A stretch of DNA of 64,000 nucleotides from contig NZ_JAIWKS010000001.1 in the NCBI RefSeq assembly GCF_021271205.1, positions 186,001-250,000 on the forward strand. Direction: 5' to 3'. Source of the stretch: Pseudomonas uvaldensis (GTDB lineage Bacteria > Pseudomonadota > Gammaproteobacteria > Pseudomonadales > Pseudomonadaceae). How positions within the stretch are numbered: position 1 is the stretch's first letter; each line of letters starts with the position of its first letter. Shown piece by piece: positions 32,208 to 41,584 of this stretch. The notes beneath the pieces are model-generated. The model was not told the DNA's origin. It searched no databases and saw only the letters and a program-made list of their open reading frames with translations. The translations under genes and the position numbers were made by a program.

Positions 32208-32569
32208 CAACTGATCTCCACGATATGGAAGCTGAACAGTACACGTTGGACGCTGACCACTGGTTCGGCATTGACGTTTACCGTCGATGCTACGCCAATC
32301 CGCCAGGCACACCCGTCAACGCGATAGTCGGGTTTCTGTAGGACCGTTCGGAAAATACAAACGCTCAATTCATACGCCCGTTTGATTTGGGTACGTCACC
32401 TTCACGGAAATTCCGACAATTGTCAATCGCCCTAAACAAGGCCTTGAGCGCGACTTTACGGTCATTTCCGTACCGCACGGATCCGCAACACGGCGCCGCA
32501 TGAAAGGCCATTCATAAGATCAATAATTAGAAAAGTCGCCCTAATTCCGGGCGCAATGAATTCAACCGG
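32208..32569. other. Control region upstream of fadB
   Basis: No gene is visible in this stretch. It contains the PsrA-like site described separately and a small hairpin (CGCCCTAATTCCGGGCG near 32537-32553). Confidence 0.5.
32370..32385. promoter_or_regulatory. Candidate PsrA operator of fadBA
   Basis: TCATACGCCCGTTTGA matches the PsrA palindrome CAAAC-N4-GTTTG with one mismatch (CATAC for CAAAC). PsrA control of fadBA is established in P. aeruginosa, which supports the reading. Confidence 0.65.
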
Positions 32570-32690
32570 CTATGCTGGCGACAGTGCTTTTGAAAAATCT
32601 TCGAGAAAGGCGTTACGAACGAACGCCCAAATAGCCCTTGGTTACCGGCCTGCCTGGCCAACCCGCCCGATGAGACTGTCGGGCTTTTTT
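32570..32690 (+). ncRNA. Candidate small RNA with intrinsic terminator
   Basis: An orphan terminator on the plus strand (GCCCGA 32665-32670, TCGGGC 32679-32684, then six T's) has no plus-strand gene before it. About 90 bp upstream is CTATGCT (32570-32576), similar to a sigma-S-type extended -10. Between them is a hairpin (GGCGTTACGAACGAACGCC). The implied transcript is about 110 nt. No known sRNA family was recognised. Confidence 0.45.
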
Positions 32691-32707
32691 ATGGTTCGGA
32701 TCAGGGT

Positions 32708-33145
32708 TCAGGCGCAAGCCTTGAGCACGTCGGAAATGTCCTGCAATACAGTGGCTTCGCCTTTTTCACCCCAGAACAAGGCAATCATCTGCCCGTCAGC
32801 CTCGATTTTGTAGACGTTGGCCGGCAACTTGCTCAGATGAACGAGCAGCGACTCATCCTGGCAGGCTTCCCGCCATTGGTTGACCCAGACCCCCGGTGCG
32901 CTTTGCCAGTAACTCCAGGTGTCCGGTTGCTTGCCACGCCTGGGCCGATAGTACTGCGCACAGGGGTTCGGCGGTTGCGGATCGAGCCAGTGCGGCCATT
33001 GCTGTGGAGCCAATTGCATGGCCAGGCCAAGGCGACGCGCCTCCATGCGCAAGGCCATGCGACCATTTTGTACACGGGACGGGCGCAACCATGCCAATGG
33101 GCTCAACACCACCAGAATGATTGACACCACTATCCAGACCGTCAT
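32708..33145 (-). CDS. Membrane-anchored hypothetical protein
   Basis: A 145-residue protein with one N-terminal hydrophobic helix (MTVWIVVSIILVVLSPLAWL) and a soluble domain rich in Trp and Pro (QQWPHWLDPQPPNP, RRGKQPDTWSYWQSAPGVW). The domain probably faces the cytoplasm, given the basic residues after the helix. The ATG at 33145 is preferred because the upstream codons add a charged leader. I do not recognise the family. Confidence 0.7.
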   Translation of the reverse strand: MTVWIVVSIILVVLSPLAWLRPSRVQNGRMALRMEARRLGLAMQLAPQQWPHWLDPQPPNPCAQYYRPRRGKQPDTWSYWQSAPGVWVNQWREACQDESLLVHLSKLPANVYKIEADGQMIALFWGEKGEATVLQDISDVLKACA

Positions 33146-33247
33146 ATCTGTACTCCCGAATTCTGATGGGCCATTGACCCATGTCGCCGTCAATGCGCTT
33201 GAAACCAGCCATACTTAACCGTATCGCAATTCTCTGGAGTGCTTTTC

Positions 33248-33688
33248 ATGTACTACGTACACATCCTGGTCGCCGTCGACCTCACTGAAGAATGCGATCC
33301 CGTCATCAAACGCGCTCGCGCCCTGTGCGACGGTCGAAACACCAAGCTGTCGCTGGTGCATATCGTCGAGCCGATGGCCATGGCGTTTGGCGGTGATGTG
33401 CCAATGGACCTTTCCCAGCTGCAGCAGCAACAGTTCGACCAAGCCAAGGAGCGTCTTGACCGCCTGATCGTGAAATACCCTGACCTGAAACGTGAAAACA
33501 GCCACCTGACCTACGGCCAGCCGCGCCAGGAAATTCATCACCTGGCCAAGGAACAGGGTTGCGACCTGATCGTCGTCGGCAGCCATGGCCGCCACGGCCT
33601 GGCGCTGCTGTTGGGCTCCACTGCCAATGACGTGCTGCATGGCGCGCCTTGCGACGTGCTGGCGGTCCACCTGGTCAAACGCGCATAA
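33248..33688 (+). CDS. Universal stress protein UspA family
   Basis: A 146-residue single-domain Usp. It begins MYYVHILVAVDLTEECDPVIKRA and carries the ATP-binding loop GSHGRHGLALLLGSTANDVL (G-2x-G-9x-G-S/T type). The ATG at 33248 has GGAG 8 bases upstream; an in-frame GTG three codons earlier overlaps that site and is rejected. The family helps survival in stress and stationary phase; the specific role is unknown. Confidence 0.92.
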   Translation: MYYVHILVAVDLTEECDPVIKRARALCDGRNTKLSLVHIVEPMAMAFGGDVPMDLSQLQQQQFDQAKERLDRLIVKYPDLKRENSHLTYGQPRQEIHHLAKEQGCDLIVVGSHGRHGLALLLGSTANDVLHGAPCDVLAVHLVKRA

Positions 33689-33693
33689 AAAAC

Positions 33694-33785
33694 TTGTGCT
33701 AGCGGGCTTGCTCGCGAATGCGGTGTATCAGTTACACAACTATTGACTGACGCACTGCATTCGCGAGCAAGCCCGCTCCCACAGG
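33694..33785. repeat. Inverted REP doublet (REPIN)
   Basis: AGCGGGCTTGCTCGCGAATGC at 33701-33721 and its complement at 33757-33777 flank 35 bp of spacer. It sits between the convergent usp and uup genes, where it may act as a transcript boundary. Confidence 0.88.
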
Positions 33786-33818
33786 AGATTACGTTTCAGA
33801 ACATCCTGGCGCGAAGGA

Positions 33819-35738
33819 TCAAGCGTCCAGCTCAGCCCAGCGCTCGACCAGGGCATCCAGCTCCGCCTGCAACTGCTCCAGATGGGCGATCACCCTGGCG
33901 GTTTCGGCAGGAGGACGCTGGTAGAAGCCGGCCTCGGCCATTTCGGCCTCCACCGCAGCGATTTGCGCTTCCTTGGCATCGATATCGCCTGGCAGGGCTT
34001 CCAGCTCGCGCTGCAACTTGTAGCTCAGTTTCTTCTTGGCCGGTGCGGGAGCCGCTGCCGCGACAACCGGAGCGGGCTCGGCCTTGACCACGGCCGAGTT
34101 CAGGTCGGCTTTGCCGGACTTGCTCTCGGTCACGCCCAGCAGACGCGGTGAACCGCCCTGGCGCAACCAGTCCTGATACCCACCGACGTATTCGCGTACA
34201 CGCCCCTCACCTTCGAACACCAGCGTGCTGGTGACTACGTTGTCGAGGAAAGCCCGGTCGTGGCTGACCATCAGCACGGTGCCGCTGAACGTCAGCAGGA
34301 CCTCTTCCAGCAACTCGAGGGTTTCTACGTCCAGGTCGTTGGTTGGCTCGTCGAGTACCAGCAGGTTCGCCGGCTTGCTGAACAGTTTCGCCAGCAACAG
34401 GCGGGCACGCTCGCCGCCAGACAAGGCCTTGACCGGGGTCCGGGCACGCTGGGGGCTGAACAGGAAATCGCCCAGGTAACTCAACACATGACGGCTCTGA
34501 CCGTCGATCTCGATAAAATCACGACCTTCGGCGACGTTATCGATCACAGTCTTTTCCAGATCCAGTTGATGGCGCAACTGGTCGAAGTAGGCGACATCGA
34601 TTTTCGTCCCTTCCTCCACCTTGCCACTGGTCGGCGTCAAGCCGCCCAGCATCAGCTTGAGCAATGTGGTCTTGCCCGTACCGTTTGCCCCCAGCAAGCC
34701 GATGCGGTCGCCCCGCTGCAGGACCATGGAAAAATCCTTGATCAGGAACGGGCCATCCGGATGAGCGAAGCTGACGTTTTCCAGCACCATCACCTGCTTT
34801 CCGGATTTTTCCGCGGTTTCCAGCTGGATGTTGGCCTTGCCGGTACGCTCGCGACGCTCGCTGCGCTCGACACGCAAGGCCTTGAGGGCGCGTACGCGGC
34901 CTTCGTTACGGGTACGACGGGCTTTGATTCCCTGGCGGATCCAGACTTCTTCCTGGGCCAGGCGCTTGTCGAACAGGGCATTGGCGGTTTCTTCCGCCGC
35001 CAGCGCTGCTTCCTTGTGCACCAGGAAACTGGCGTAGTCGCCGTTCCAGTCGATCAGGCCACCACGGTCCAGCTCCAGGATCCGGGTCGCGAGGTTTTGC
35101 AGGAACGAGCGGTCGTGGGTAATGAACAGCACGGCCCCCTGGAAGTCCTTCAAGGCTTCTTCAAGCCAGGCGATGGCGCCGATGTCCAAGTGGTTGGTCG
35201 GTTCGTCGAGCAGCAGCAGGTCTGGCTCGGACACCAGGGCCTGGGCCAGCAGGACACGGCGCCGCCAGCCACCGGACAAGTCGGCGAGGGTCTTGTCGGC
35301 CGGCAATTGCAGGCGACTCAGGGTGCTGTCCACCAGTTGCTGCAGGCGCCAGCCATCGCGGGCCTCCAGGTCATGCTGCACATGCATCAGTTTTTCCAGG
35401 TCGGCATCGGTAACGATGTTCTGGCTCAGATGATGATATTCAGCCAACAACGCGCCGACGCCATCCAGGCCCTCGGCGACCACATCGAACACCGTCCGCT
35501 CGTCGGCCACCGGCAGTTCCTGGGGCAATTCGCCGATCTTCAGGCCCGGTGCACGCCAGACCGAGCCGTCGTCGGGCTTCTGGTCGCCCTTGACCAGCTT
35601 CATCATGCTGGACTTGCCGGTGCCGTTGCGGCCGATGATGCACACCCGCTCGCCACGGGCGATCTGCCAGGACACCTTGTCCAACAACGGCATGGCGCCG
35701 AACGCAAGGGACACATCGCTGAATTTGAGCAGGGTCAT
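33819..35738 (-). CDS. uup: ABC-F family ATPase, Uup type
   Basis: A 639-residue soluble protein with two fused ABC ATPase domains: Walker A GRNGTGKSS and GANGTGKTT, signatures LSGGW and LSGGE, Walker B LLLLDEPTNHLD and LLVLDEPTNDLD. An Ala/Pro linker leads to a C-terminal coiled coil (KLQRELEALPGDIDAKEAQ...ELDALVERW), as in Uup, which binds branched DNA and ribosomes. It has no membrane domain, so it is not a transporter. The ATG at 35738 (MTLLKFSDVSLAFG) is the normal start. Confidence 0.9.
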   Translation of the reverse strand: MTLLKFSDVSLAFGAMPLLDKVSWQIARGERVCIIGRNGTGKSSMMKLVKGDQKPDDGSVWRAPGLKIGELPQELPVADERTVFDVVAEGLDGVGALLAEYHHLSQNIVTDADLEKLMHVQHDLEARDGWRLQQLVDSTLSRLQLPADKTLADLSGGWRRRVLLAQALVSEPDLLLLDEPTNHLDIGAIAWLEEALKDFQGAVLFITHDRSFLQNLATRILELDRGGLIDWNGDYASFLVHKEAALAAEETANALFDKRLAQEEVWIRQGIKARRTRNEGRVRALKALRVERSERRERTGKANIQLETAEKSGKQVMVLENVSFAHPDGPFLIKDFSMVLQRGDRIGLLGANGTGKTTLLKLMLGGLTPTSGKVEEGTKIDVAYFDQLRHQLDLEKTVIDNVAEGRDFIEIDGQSRHVLSYLGDFLFSPQRARTPVKALSGGERARLLLAKLFSKPANLLVLDEPTNDLDVETLELLEEVLLTFSGTVLMVSHDRAFLDNVVTSTLVFEGEGRVREYVGGYQDWLRQGGSPRLLGVTESKSGKADLNSAVVKAEPAPVVAAAAPAPAKKKLSYKLQRELEALPGDIDAKEAQIAAVEAEMAEAGFYQRPPAETARVIAHLEQLQAELDALVERWAELDA

Positions 35739-35962
35739 GAGCTTCTCCAAAAACCGGGCGCGCATTCTACCTGAGATGGGACCTCGCAGGGCCGCCAATT
35801 TCGTCACCCAAAGGCTCTTTACATGTTCTGCACAACAAATACCGTGAACTTGCGTCGACAACCTTGCAAAGCTTTCGCCGCCTGCTGGCAAAAGGCTAAG
35901 CTACAGACAGTTACCCTGGGTTTTTCCTTGGGCTTGTCATGTTTTTTCTGCCCGGACGTATC

Positions 35963-37891
35963 ATGCGCAGTCGCCTTTTTAGTGTCTTGTCTTGTCTTTT
36001 CGTGTGTGCCACTGCCGTCCAAACCGCCCAGGCGGTGGATATCTCCACTCAACGCCAGTATTACGATGAGGCCAAGCGTGCCCTGGCCAAGGGCGACTCC
36101 GGCCCGTATTTTCGCTACAGCCAGGCTCTGCGCGATTATCCGCTGGAACCGTACCTGGCCTATGACGAACTGACCGCACGCCTCAAGAGCGCCAGCAACG
36201 CCGAAATCGAGAAATTCCTCGCCGAACACGGTGACCTGCCCCAGGCCAACTGGATGAAGTTGCGCTGGTTGCGTTGGCTGAGCGAACGCGGTGACTGGCA
36301 GACCTTCGTCAAATACTACGATCCCAAGCTCAACTTCACCGAGCTGGATTGCCTCAATGCTCAGTACCAGCTCACCCATGGCCTGAAAGCCGAAGGCTAC
36401 GCCAACACCGAGAAACTCTGGCTTACCGGCAAATCCCAGCCCCAGGCGTGCGATGCACTATTCGGCCTGTGGGCCTCACAGGGTCAGTTGACGGAACAGA
36501 GACGCTGGGAGCGGGCCAAGCTGGCCGCCCAGGCCCGCAACTATCCGCTGGCCAACAGCCTGGTCAGCGGTCTGACCACGCTCGCCTCCCGCGGCAAATT
36601 GCTGGTGGACGTGGCGCAGAAACCCGAGCTGCTCAACCAGCCATCGCGCTTCAGCCCGGCCGACGAGCCGATGTCCGATATCGTCAGCCTCGGCCTTCGC
36701 CGCCTCGCCCGCCAGGATCCAGACAAAGCCATGGCGTTGCTGGACGGCTACGCCAGCACCATGCATTTTTCCCGGGATGAAAAGGTCGCCATTGCCCGGG
36801 AAATCGGCCTGACCCTGGCCAAGCGTTTCGACAGCCGTGCCCTGGACGTAATGACCAAATATGATCCGGAGCTGCGCGACGATACCGTCTCGGAATGGCG
36901 CTTACGCCTGCTGCTGCGCCTGGGGCGTTGGAACGAGGCCTATGAATTGACCCGTCGCTTGCCCGAATCGCTGGCCAGCACCAACCGCTGGCGTTACTGG
37001 CAGGCACGCAGTCTGGAACTGGCGCAACCGCAAAACCCGGAAGTGCAGAATCTCTACAAGCATCTGGCGCGGGAGCGGGACTTCTATGGCTTCCTGGCCG
37101 CCGACCGCTCCCAGGCGCCCTACTCACTTGTCAACAAGCCGCTGGTCATGAGCCAGGCGCTGATCAACAAAGTACGCAATACCCCGGGGGTACGCCGGGC
37201 ACTGGAGTTTCATGCCCGCGGGCAAATCGTCGATGGGCGCCGGGAGTGGTACCACGTCAGTCGGCATTTCAACCGCGACGAAATGGTCGCCCAGGCGAAG
37301 CTCGCCTATGACCTCAAATGGTATTTCCCGGCCATCCGCACCATCAGTCAGGCCAAGTATTGGGACGATCTGGACATCCGGTTCCCAATGGCCCACCGCG
37401 ATACCCTCGTGCGCGAGGCTAAGGTCCGTGGCTTGCATTCAAGCTGGGTCTTCGCGATTACCCGCCAGGAAAGCGCCTTCATGGATGACGCCCGCTCCAG
37501 CGTCGGTGCCGCCGGCCTGATGCAATTGATGCCCGGCACCGCCAAGGAAACAGCGCGCAAGTTCAGCATCCCCCTGGCCTCGCCACAGCAGGTATTGAAC
37601 CCGGACAAGAATATCCAGCTCGGCGCGGCCTACCTGAGCCAGGTCCACAGTCAGTTCAACGGCAACCGTGTACTGGCTTCGGCCGCCTACAATGCCGGCC
37701 CCGGGCGCGTGCGCCAGTGGCTGCGTGGCGCCGATCACCTGAGCTTCGACGTCTGGGTCGAGAGCATCCCGTTCGATGAAACCCGCCAATACGTGCAGAA
37801 CGTGCTGTCCTACTCGGTGATCTACGGCCAGAAACTCAATTCACCACAGCCGCTGGTTGACTGGCATGAGCGGTATTTTGATGATCAGTGA
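35963..37891 (+). CDS. slt: Soluble lytic murein transglycosylase
   Basis: A 642-residue periplasmic Slt70-type enzyme that cleaves the MurNAc-GlcNAc bond to form anhydro-muropeptides. The signal peptide is MRSRLFSVLSCLFVCATAVQ, followed by a long helical superhelix domain. The C-terminal lysozyme-like domain has the catalytic Glu in TRQESAFMDDARSSVGAAG, then LMQLMPGTAKETA and SAAYNAGPGRVRQWL. I prefer the ATG at 35963 to one eight codons earlier, because it starts a cleaner signal peptide. Confidence 0.93.
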   Translation: MRSRLFSVLSCLFVCATAVQTAQAVDISTQRQYYDEAKRALAKGDSGPYFRYSQALRDYPLEPYLAYDELTARLKSASNAEIEKFLAEHGDLPQANWMKLRWLRWLSERGDWQTFVKYYDPKLNFTELDCLNAQYQLTHGLKAEGYANTEKLWLTGKSQPQACDALFGLWASQGQLTEQRRWERAKLAAQARNYPLANSLVSGLTTLASRGKLLVDVAQKPELLNQPSRFSPADEPMSDIVSLGLRRLARQDPDKAMALLDGYASTMHFSRDEKVAIAREIGLTLAKRFDSRALDVMTKYDPELRDDTVSEWRLRLLLRLGRWNEAYELTRRLPESLASTNRWRYWQARSLELAQPQNPEVQNLYKHLARERDFYGFLAADRSQAPYSLVNKPLVMSQALINKVRNTPGVRRALEFHARGQIVDGRREWYHVSRHFNRDEMVAQAKLAYDLKWYFPAIRTISQAKYWDDLDIRFPMAHRDTLVREAKVRGLHSSWVFAITRQESAFMDDARSSVGAAGLMQLMPGTAKETARKFSIPLASPQQVLNPDKNIQLGAAYLSQVHSQFNGNRVLASAAYNAGPGRVRQWLRGADHLSFDVWVESIPFDETRQYVQNVLSYSVIYGQKLNSPQPLVDWHERYFDDQ

Positions 37892-37941
37892 GGGTTAGCG
37901 GCAGGCGTCGAGCTTCAAGCGGCAAGCTGTTCCTCAAAAGC

Positions 37942-37978
37942 AAAAAAATGCCCGTATCGAAAGCTACGGGCATTTTTT
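37942..37978. terminator. Bidirectional intrinsic terminator
   Basis: AAAAAATGCCCGTA (37943-37956) pairs with TACGGGCATTTTTT (37965-37978) over 14 bp, between the convergent slt and ABC exporter genes. Confidence 0.92.
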
Positions 37979-38008
37979 GTCGGTTACTGGACCTTACGAG
38001 AGCAGTTC

Positions 38009-39781
38009 TCAGTCAGTTGCCGACTCCCGACCAGCATTGAATTGCAATGCCGCCAACCGCGCATACAACGCATTGCTGACAACCAATTCCTGATGCGTGC
38101 CCACCGCAACCACCCTGCCCTGGTCCATCACCGCGATCCGGTCGGCGTTTTTCACCGTGGCCAGGCGGTGGGCAATGACCAGGGTGGTGCGGTTCTTCAT
38201 CAGGCTGGGCAGGGCTTGCTGGATCAAGTGTTCACTTTGGGCATCGAGGGCGCTGGTGGCTTCGTCCAGCAGCAGGATTGGCGCGTCTACCAGCAACGCC
38301 CGTGCGATCGCAAGGCGCTGGCGCTGGCCGCCGGACAGCCCCAGGCCACCGTCGCCCAGATGGGTCTGATAGCCGTCGGGCATCCTTTCGATGAAGTCGT
38401 GGGCATGGGCGATCCGCGCCGCGTTGCGCACTTGCTCCAACGTCGCTTCAGGATTGCCATAGCGGATGTTTTCTTCGACGGTGCCGAAGAACAGCGCGGG
38501 ACTTTGCGAAACCAGGGCGAAGTGCCGGCGCAGGTCCAGCGGGTCGAGCCGGGTGAGCGGTACCTCATCTATGAAAATCTGCCCTTGCGCCGGATCGTAG
38601 AAACGCAGCAACAAATCGTACACCGTCGATTTTCCTGCCCCGGACGGGCCGACCAAAGCGAGGGTTTCGCCGGCCTGGACAGTCAGATCCAAGCCGTCGA
38701 GGGCATAGCTTTCAGGTCGGGAGGGATAGGAGAAACGCACGCCTTCAAGGCGCAGATCCCCCCGCACCCGAGCAGGCAACTTCACCTGGCCAGAGATCGG
38801 TGGCTGGATGATGTTTTCCGAACGCAGCAGTTCGGCAATGCGCTCGGCCGCGCCAGCCGCCCGTTGAAGCTCACCGATTACCTCGCTCAGGGTGCCAAAG
38901 GCGCTGCCGACGATCAGGCTGTAGAACACGAAAGCCGCCAGCTCACCGCCGGATATCCGCCCCGCGATCACATCCATGCCACCGACCCAGAGCATCACCC
39001 CCACCGCCCCCAGCACCAGCACGATCACCAGGGTGATCAGCCAGGCCCGCTGGGCGATGCGCTTGCGCGCGGTGTTGAAGGCCTGCTCCACGGTGAGGGC
39101 GAAACGTCGCTCGTCCTGGACCTGATGATTGTAGGCCTGCACGGTCTTTATCTGGCCCAGGGTTTCGGAAACATAACTGCCGACATCGGCGATGCGGTCC
39201 TGACTTTCGCGGGACAAGCTGCGTACCCGCCGACCGAACACCAGGATCGGCGCCAACACCAGCGGCAACGCAATCACCACGATGCTGGTGAGCTTGGGGT
39301 TGGTAATGAACAGCAGCACGATGCCGCCGACCACCATCAAGGCATTACGCAAGAACAGCGACAGCGAAGAACCGATCACCGATTGCAGCAACGTGGTATC
39401 GGCTGTAAGCCGCGACTGGATTTCCGAACTGCGGTTGTTCTCGTAGAACCCCGGGTGCAGATACACCAGATGGTTGAACACCTGGCGGCGGATGTCGGCC
39501 ACCACCCGCTCGCCAATCCACGACACCAGATAGAAACGGGAAAAGGTCCCGATTGCCAATCCGACCACCAGGACCATGAACAGCCCGATGGACTGGTTGA
39601 GCAAATGGGGAGATCGGGTCATGAAGCCTTGGTCCACGAGCAACCGGATCCCTTGGCCCATGGACAATGTGATGGCTGCCGTGACTATGAGGGCCAGCAA
39701 GGCGCCGGCGACCTGCTTGCGGTAGGGGGCGATAAAACCACTGGCCAAGCCAATGGCACGACGATGTCGGGAAGTAAGCAT
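38009..39781 (-). CDS. MsbA-like ABC exporter (fused membrane and ATPase domains)
   Basis: A 590-residue half-transporter. Six membrane helices occupy residues about 20-310, including the coupling region ...YLHPGFYENNRSSEIQSRLTADTTLL. The ATPase domain has GPSGAGKST (Walker A), LSGGQRQRLAIARALL and ILLLDEATSALD. It belongs to the lipid A/multidrug exporter type; the substrate is not readable. The ATG at 39781 (MLTSRHRRAIGLASG) is chosen over an upstream start that runs into the promoter. It is monocistronic. Confidence 0.85.
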   Translation of the reverse strand: MLTSRHRRAIGLASGFIAPYRKQVAGALLALIVTAAITLSMGQGIRLLVDQGFMTRSPHLLNQSIGLFMVLVVGLAIGTFSRFYLVSWIGERVVADIRRQVFNHLVYLHPGFYENNRSSEIQSRLTADTTLLQSVIGSSLSLFLRNALMVVGGIVLLFITNPKLTSIVVIALPLVLAPILVFGRRVRSLSRESQDRIADVGSYVSETLGQIKTVQAYNHQVQDERRFALTVEQAFNTARKRIAQRAWLITLVIVLVLGAVGVMLWVGGMDVIAGRISGGELAAFVFYSLIVGSAFGTLSEVIGELQRAAGAAERIAELLRSENIIQPPISGQVKLPARVRGDLRLEGVRFSYPSRPESYALDGLDLTVQAGETLALVGPSGAGKSTVYDLLLRFYDPAQGQIFIDEVPLTRLDPLDLRRHFALVSQSPALFFGTVEENIRYGNPEATLEQVRNAARIAHAHDFIERMPDGYQTHLGDGGLGLSGGQRQRLAIARALLVDAPILLLDEATSALDAQSEHLIQQALPSLMKNRTTLVIAHRLATVKNADRIAVMDQGRVVAVGTHQELVVSNALYARLAALQFNAGRESATD

Positions 39782-40002
39782 CAATGAATATCCGATAATG
39801 CGGAACCACGTTGAATCGGAATGAGTCAGGTTAAATATGACCACAACGACGAATGGCTAGATGTTATCGGTCTAAAGTCCGGGTGGAAACGCAACGATGT
39901 TTCTGTTTGAGTAATGGTGTCGCCATGGACCTACAAGGAGTGTCATGGCTCGGTCACCTGGCGACACTAAACTAGGCACACAACCTGATGAGGAGACAGG
40001 CC

Positions 40003-40182
40003 ATGTCCTTGCAACACCGCAGCGACGACAAGATTCAAGTGATCCGAACGCAACCAGACCAGTCCCTGGGCTGCTCGTTCATCGATGCCCAAGGGCGCGA
40101 AGTACCGATCACTGAAGCGATGATCCAGAAAGCTTGCAGCGAGCTGGAAAAACGACTGGTCAAGCCTGCCGAACAAAAGTGA
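40003..40182 (+). CDS. PA1571-type small conserved protein
   Basis: A 59-residue soluble protein (MSLQHRSDDKIQVIRTQPDQ...) with AGGAGA 8 bases before the ATG and its own terminator just after. It resembles, from memory, the PA1571 family of short Pseudomonas proteins. The function is unknown. The strong ribosome site and terminator argue that it is a real gene. Confidence 0.82.
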   Translation: MSLQHRSDDKIQVIRTQPDQSLGCSFIDAQGREVPITEAMIQKACSELEKRLVKPAEQK

Positions 40183-40202
40183 TACAGCCCGTCTTCAACT
40201 GA

Positions 40203-40227
40203 ACCCGACCTTGATGTCGGGTTTTTT
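40203..40227 (+). terminator. Intrinsic terminator
   Basis: ACCCGAC...GTCGGGT with a 6-base loop followed by TTTTTT, about 20 bases after the stop of the 59-residue gene. Confidence 0.9.
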
Positions 40228-40248
40228 GTGCGTGGCCGGATAGGCAGC

Positions 40249-41391
40249 TTATACAGCGATGGCGCCCAGCGCAGTGACGATCCGCTGCAGAGCCGGGGAC
40301 TGCCCTTCGATACGCACCTTCAGGCTGTCGATCTCCCGACGAGGCGGGTAATGCTTGCGCAGAGCGTCGAAGGCCGCACGTTGCTCAGTGACCGTGCCCA
40401 CCAGACTGCGACGAAAATCCGCATCATCGCGACGTGGGTCGTAGACGCTGCGACACAACGCCGCCAGCGCCCAGGCAGGATCGGTTGCGGCATCCAGGGT
40501 TACACCGCCCAACCAGGGCCTGGGCAGCAGGTCGGCAAGGCTGACTTGAGCCGGTCGTTGCAGGAAATCGCACAAGGCTTCGTAAATCTGCGCGGTGCCG
40601 CGTTGCCGACCGTCCAAGCTGTAGCCGGCAATGTGCGGCGTAGCGATCACGCATAAATCGGCCAGGTCTACATCCACCGTCGGCTCCTGCTCCCAGACAT
40701 CCAGTACCGTTTGCAGGTCCTCGCGCTCCAGCAACACATTGCGTAGCGCAACGTTATCGATGACAGGCCCCCGTGCGGCGTTGATCAGCCAAGTGCCGGG
40801 CCGGAGGCGATTCAAGCGTTGCTCGTCGAACAAATGCCAGGTCGGCAGCTCCCCATCGCGAGTCAGCGGCGTGTGCAGGCTGATCACATCGCACTGTTCG
40901 ATGATCTGCTCCAGGCTGACATAGTCTCCGCCTTCGGCGACCTGGCGAGGTGGATCGCAGACCTTCACCGCCCAGCCCAGCCCCTTGAGCACGTTGATCA
41001 AGCGCCCACCTACCTGACCTGCGCCAACGACACCAAAAGTACGTTGGCCGAGATCCGCACCTTCGATTTCGGCCAGGGTCATCAGGCTGCCCAGTACATA
41101 ATCCACCACACCCCGGGCATTACAGCCCGGCGCGCTGGCCCAGCGGATCCCGGCCTGCGCAAGGTACTCCAGGTCCAGGTGATCGGTGCCGATGGTGCAG
41201 GTGCCGACAAAGCGCACACTGCTGCCTTCCAGCAGCGCCCGATTGACCTGACTGACGGAGCGCACCAACAACACGTCGGCCTGGGCGACCATCGCCCGAT
41301 CGATGCCTCGCCCCGGTACCCGGCGAATTTCGCCGAAGCCGGCAAAGAATGCATCGAGCAGGGGAATATTTTCATCGGCGACTATCAGCAT
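40249..41391 (-). CDS. pdxB: Erythronate-4-phosphate dehydrogenase
   Basis: A 380-residue D-2-hydroxyacid dehydrogenase that oxidises 4-phosphoerythronate in pyridoxal-phosphate synthesis. It starts [24 protein letters not shown], the PdxB hallmark. The NAD site is [20 protein letters not shown], and the catalytic Arg/Glu/His region is [11 protein letters not shown] and [13 protein letters not shown]-terminal PdxB dimerisation domain follows. It is divergent from the MATE gene. Confidence 0.96.
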   Translation of the reverse strand: MLIVADENIPLLDAFFAGFGEIRRVPGRGIDRAMVAQADVLLVRSVSQVNRALLEGSSVRFVGTCTIGTDHLDLEYLAQAGIRWASAPGCNARGVVDYVLGSLMTLAEIEGADLGQRTFGVVGAGQVGGRLINVLKGLGWAVKVCDPPRQVAEGGDYVSLEQIIEQCDVISLHTPLTRDGELPTWHLFDEQRLNRLRPGTWLINAARGPVIDNVALRNVLLEREDLQTVLDVWEQEPTVDVDLADLCVIATPHIAGYSLDGRQRGTAQIYEALCDFLQRPAQVSLADLLPRPWLGGVTLDAATDPAWALAALCRSVYDPRRDDADFRRSLVGTVTEQRAAFDALRKHYPPRREIDSLKVRIEGQSPALQRIVTALGAIAV

Positions 41392-41470
41392 GGCGCGGCT
41401 CCTTTGGCGGGGTGGGCAGTGTAGGCGTTCCGGTGGGTCAGTGCATTACTCGAAGAGCAAGAGAATGCGG

Positions 41471-41499
41471 TTGTAGGAGCAAGGCTTGCCCGCGATTAC
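41471..41499. repeat. Single REP copy
   Basis: TTGTAGGAGCAAGGCTTGCC followed by CGCGATTAC: one degenerate REP in the pdxB-MATE divergent intergenic region, with no inverted partner. Confidence 0.7.
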
Positions 41500-41584
41500 A
41501 AATCCACTACACAGGTTTTTTCCTGACCGTTGTGTCAAGGCGTAGAATTCGCCGCCTTGCGCTTACCTTTCGGACGTTTTACCT

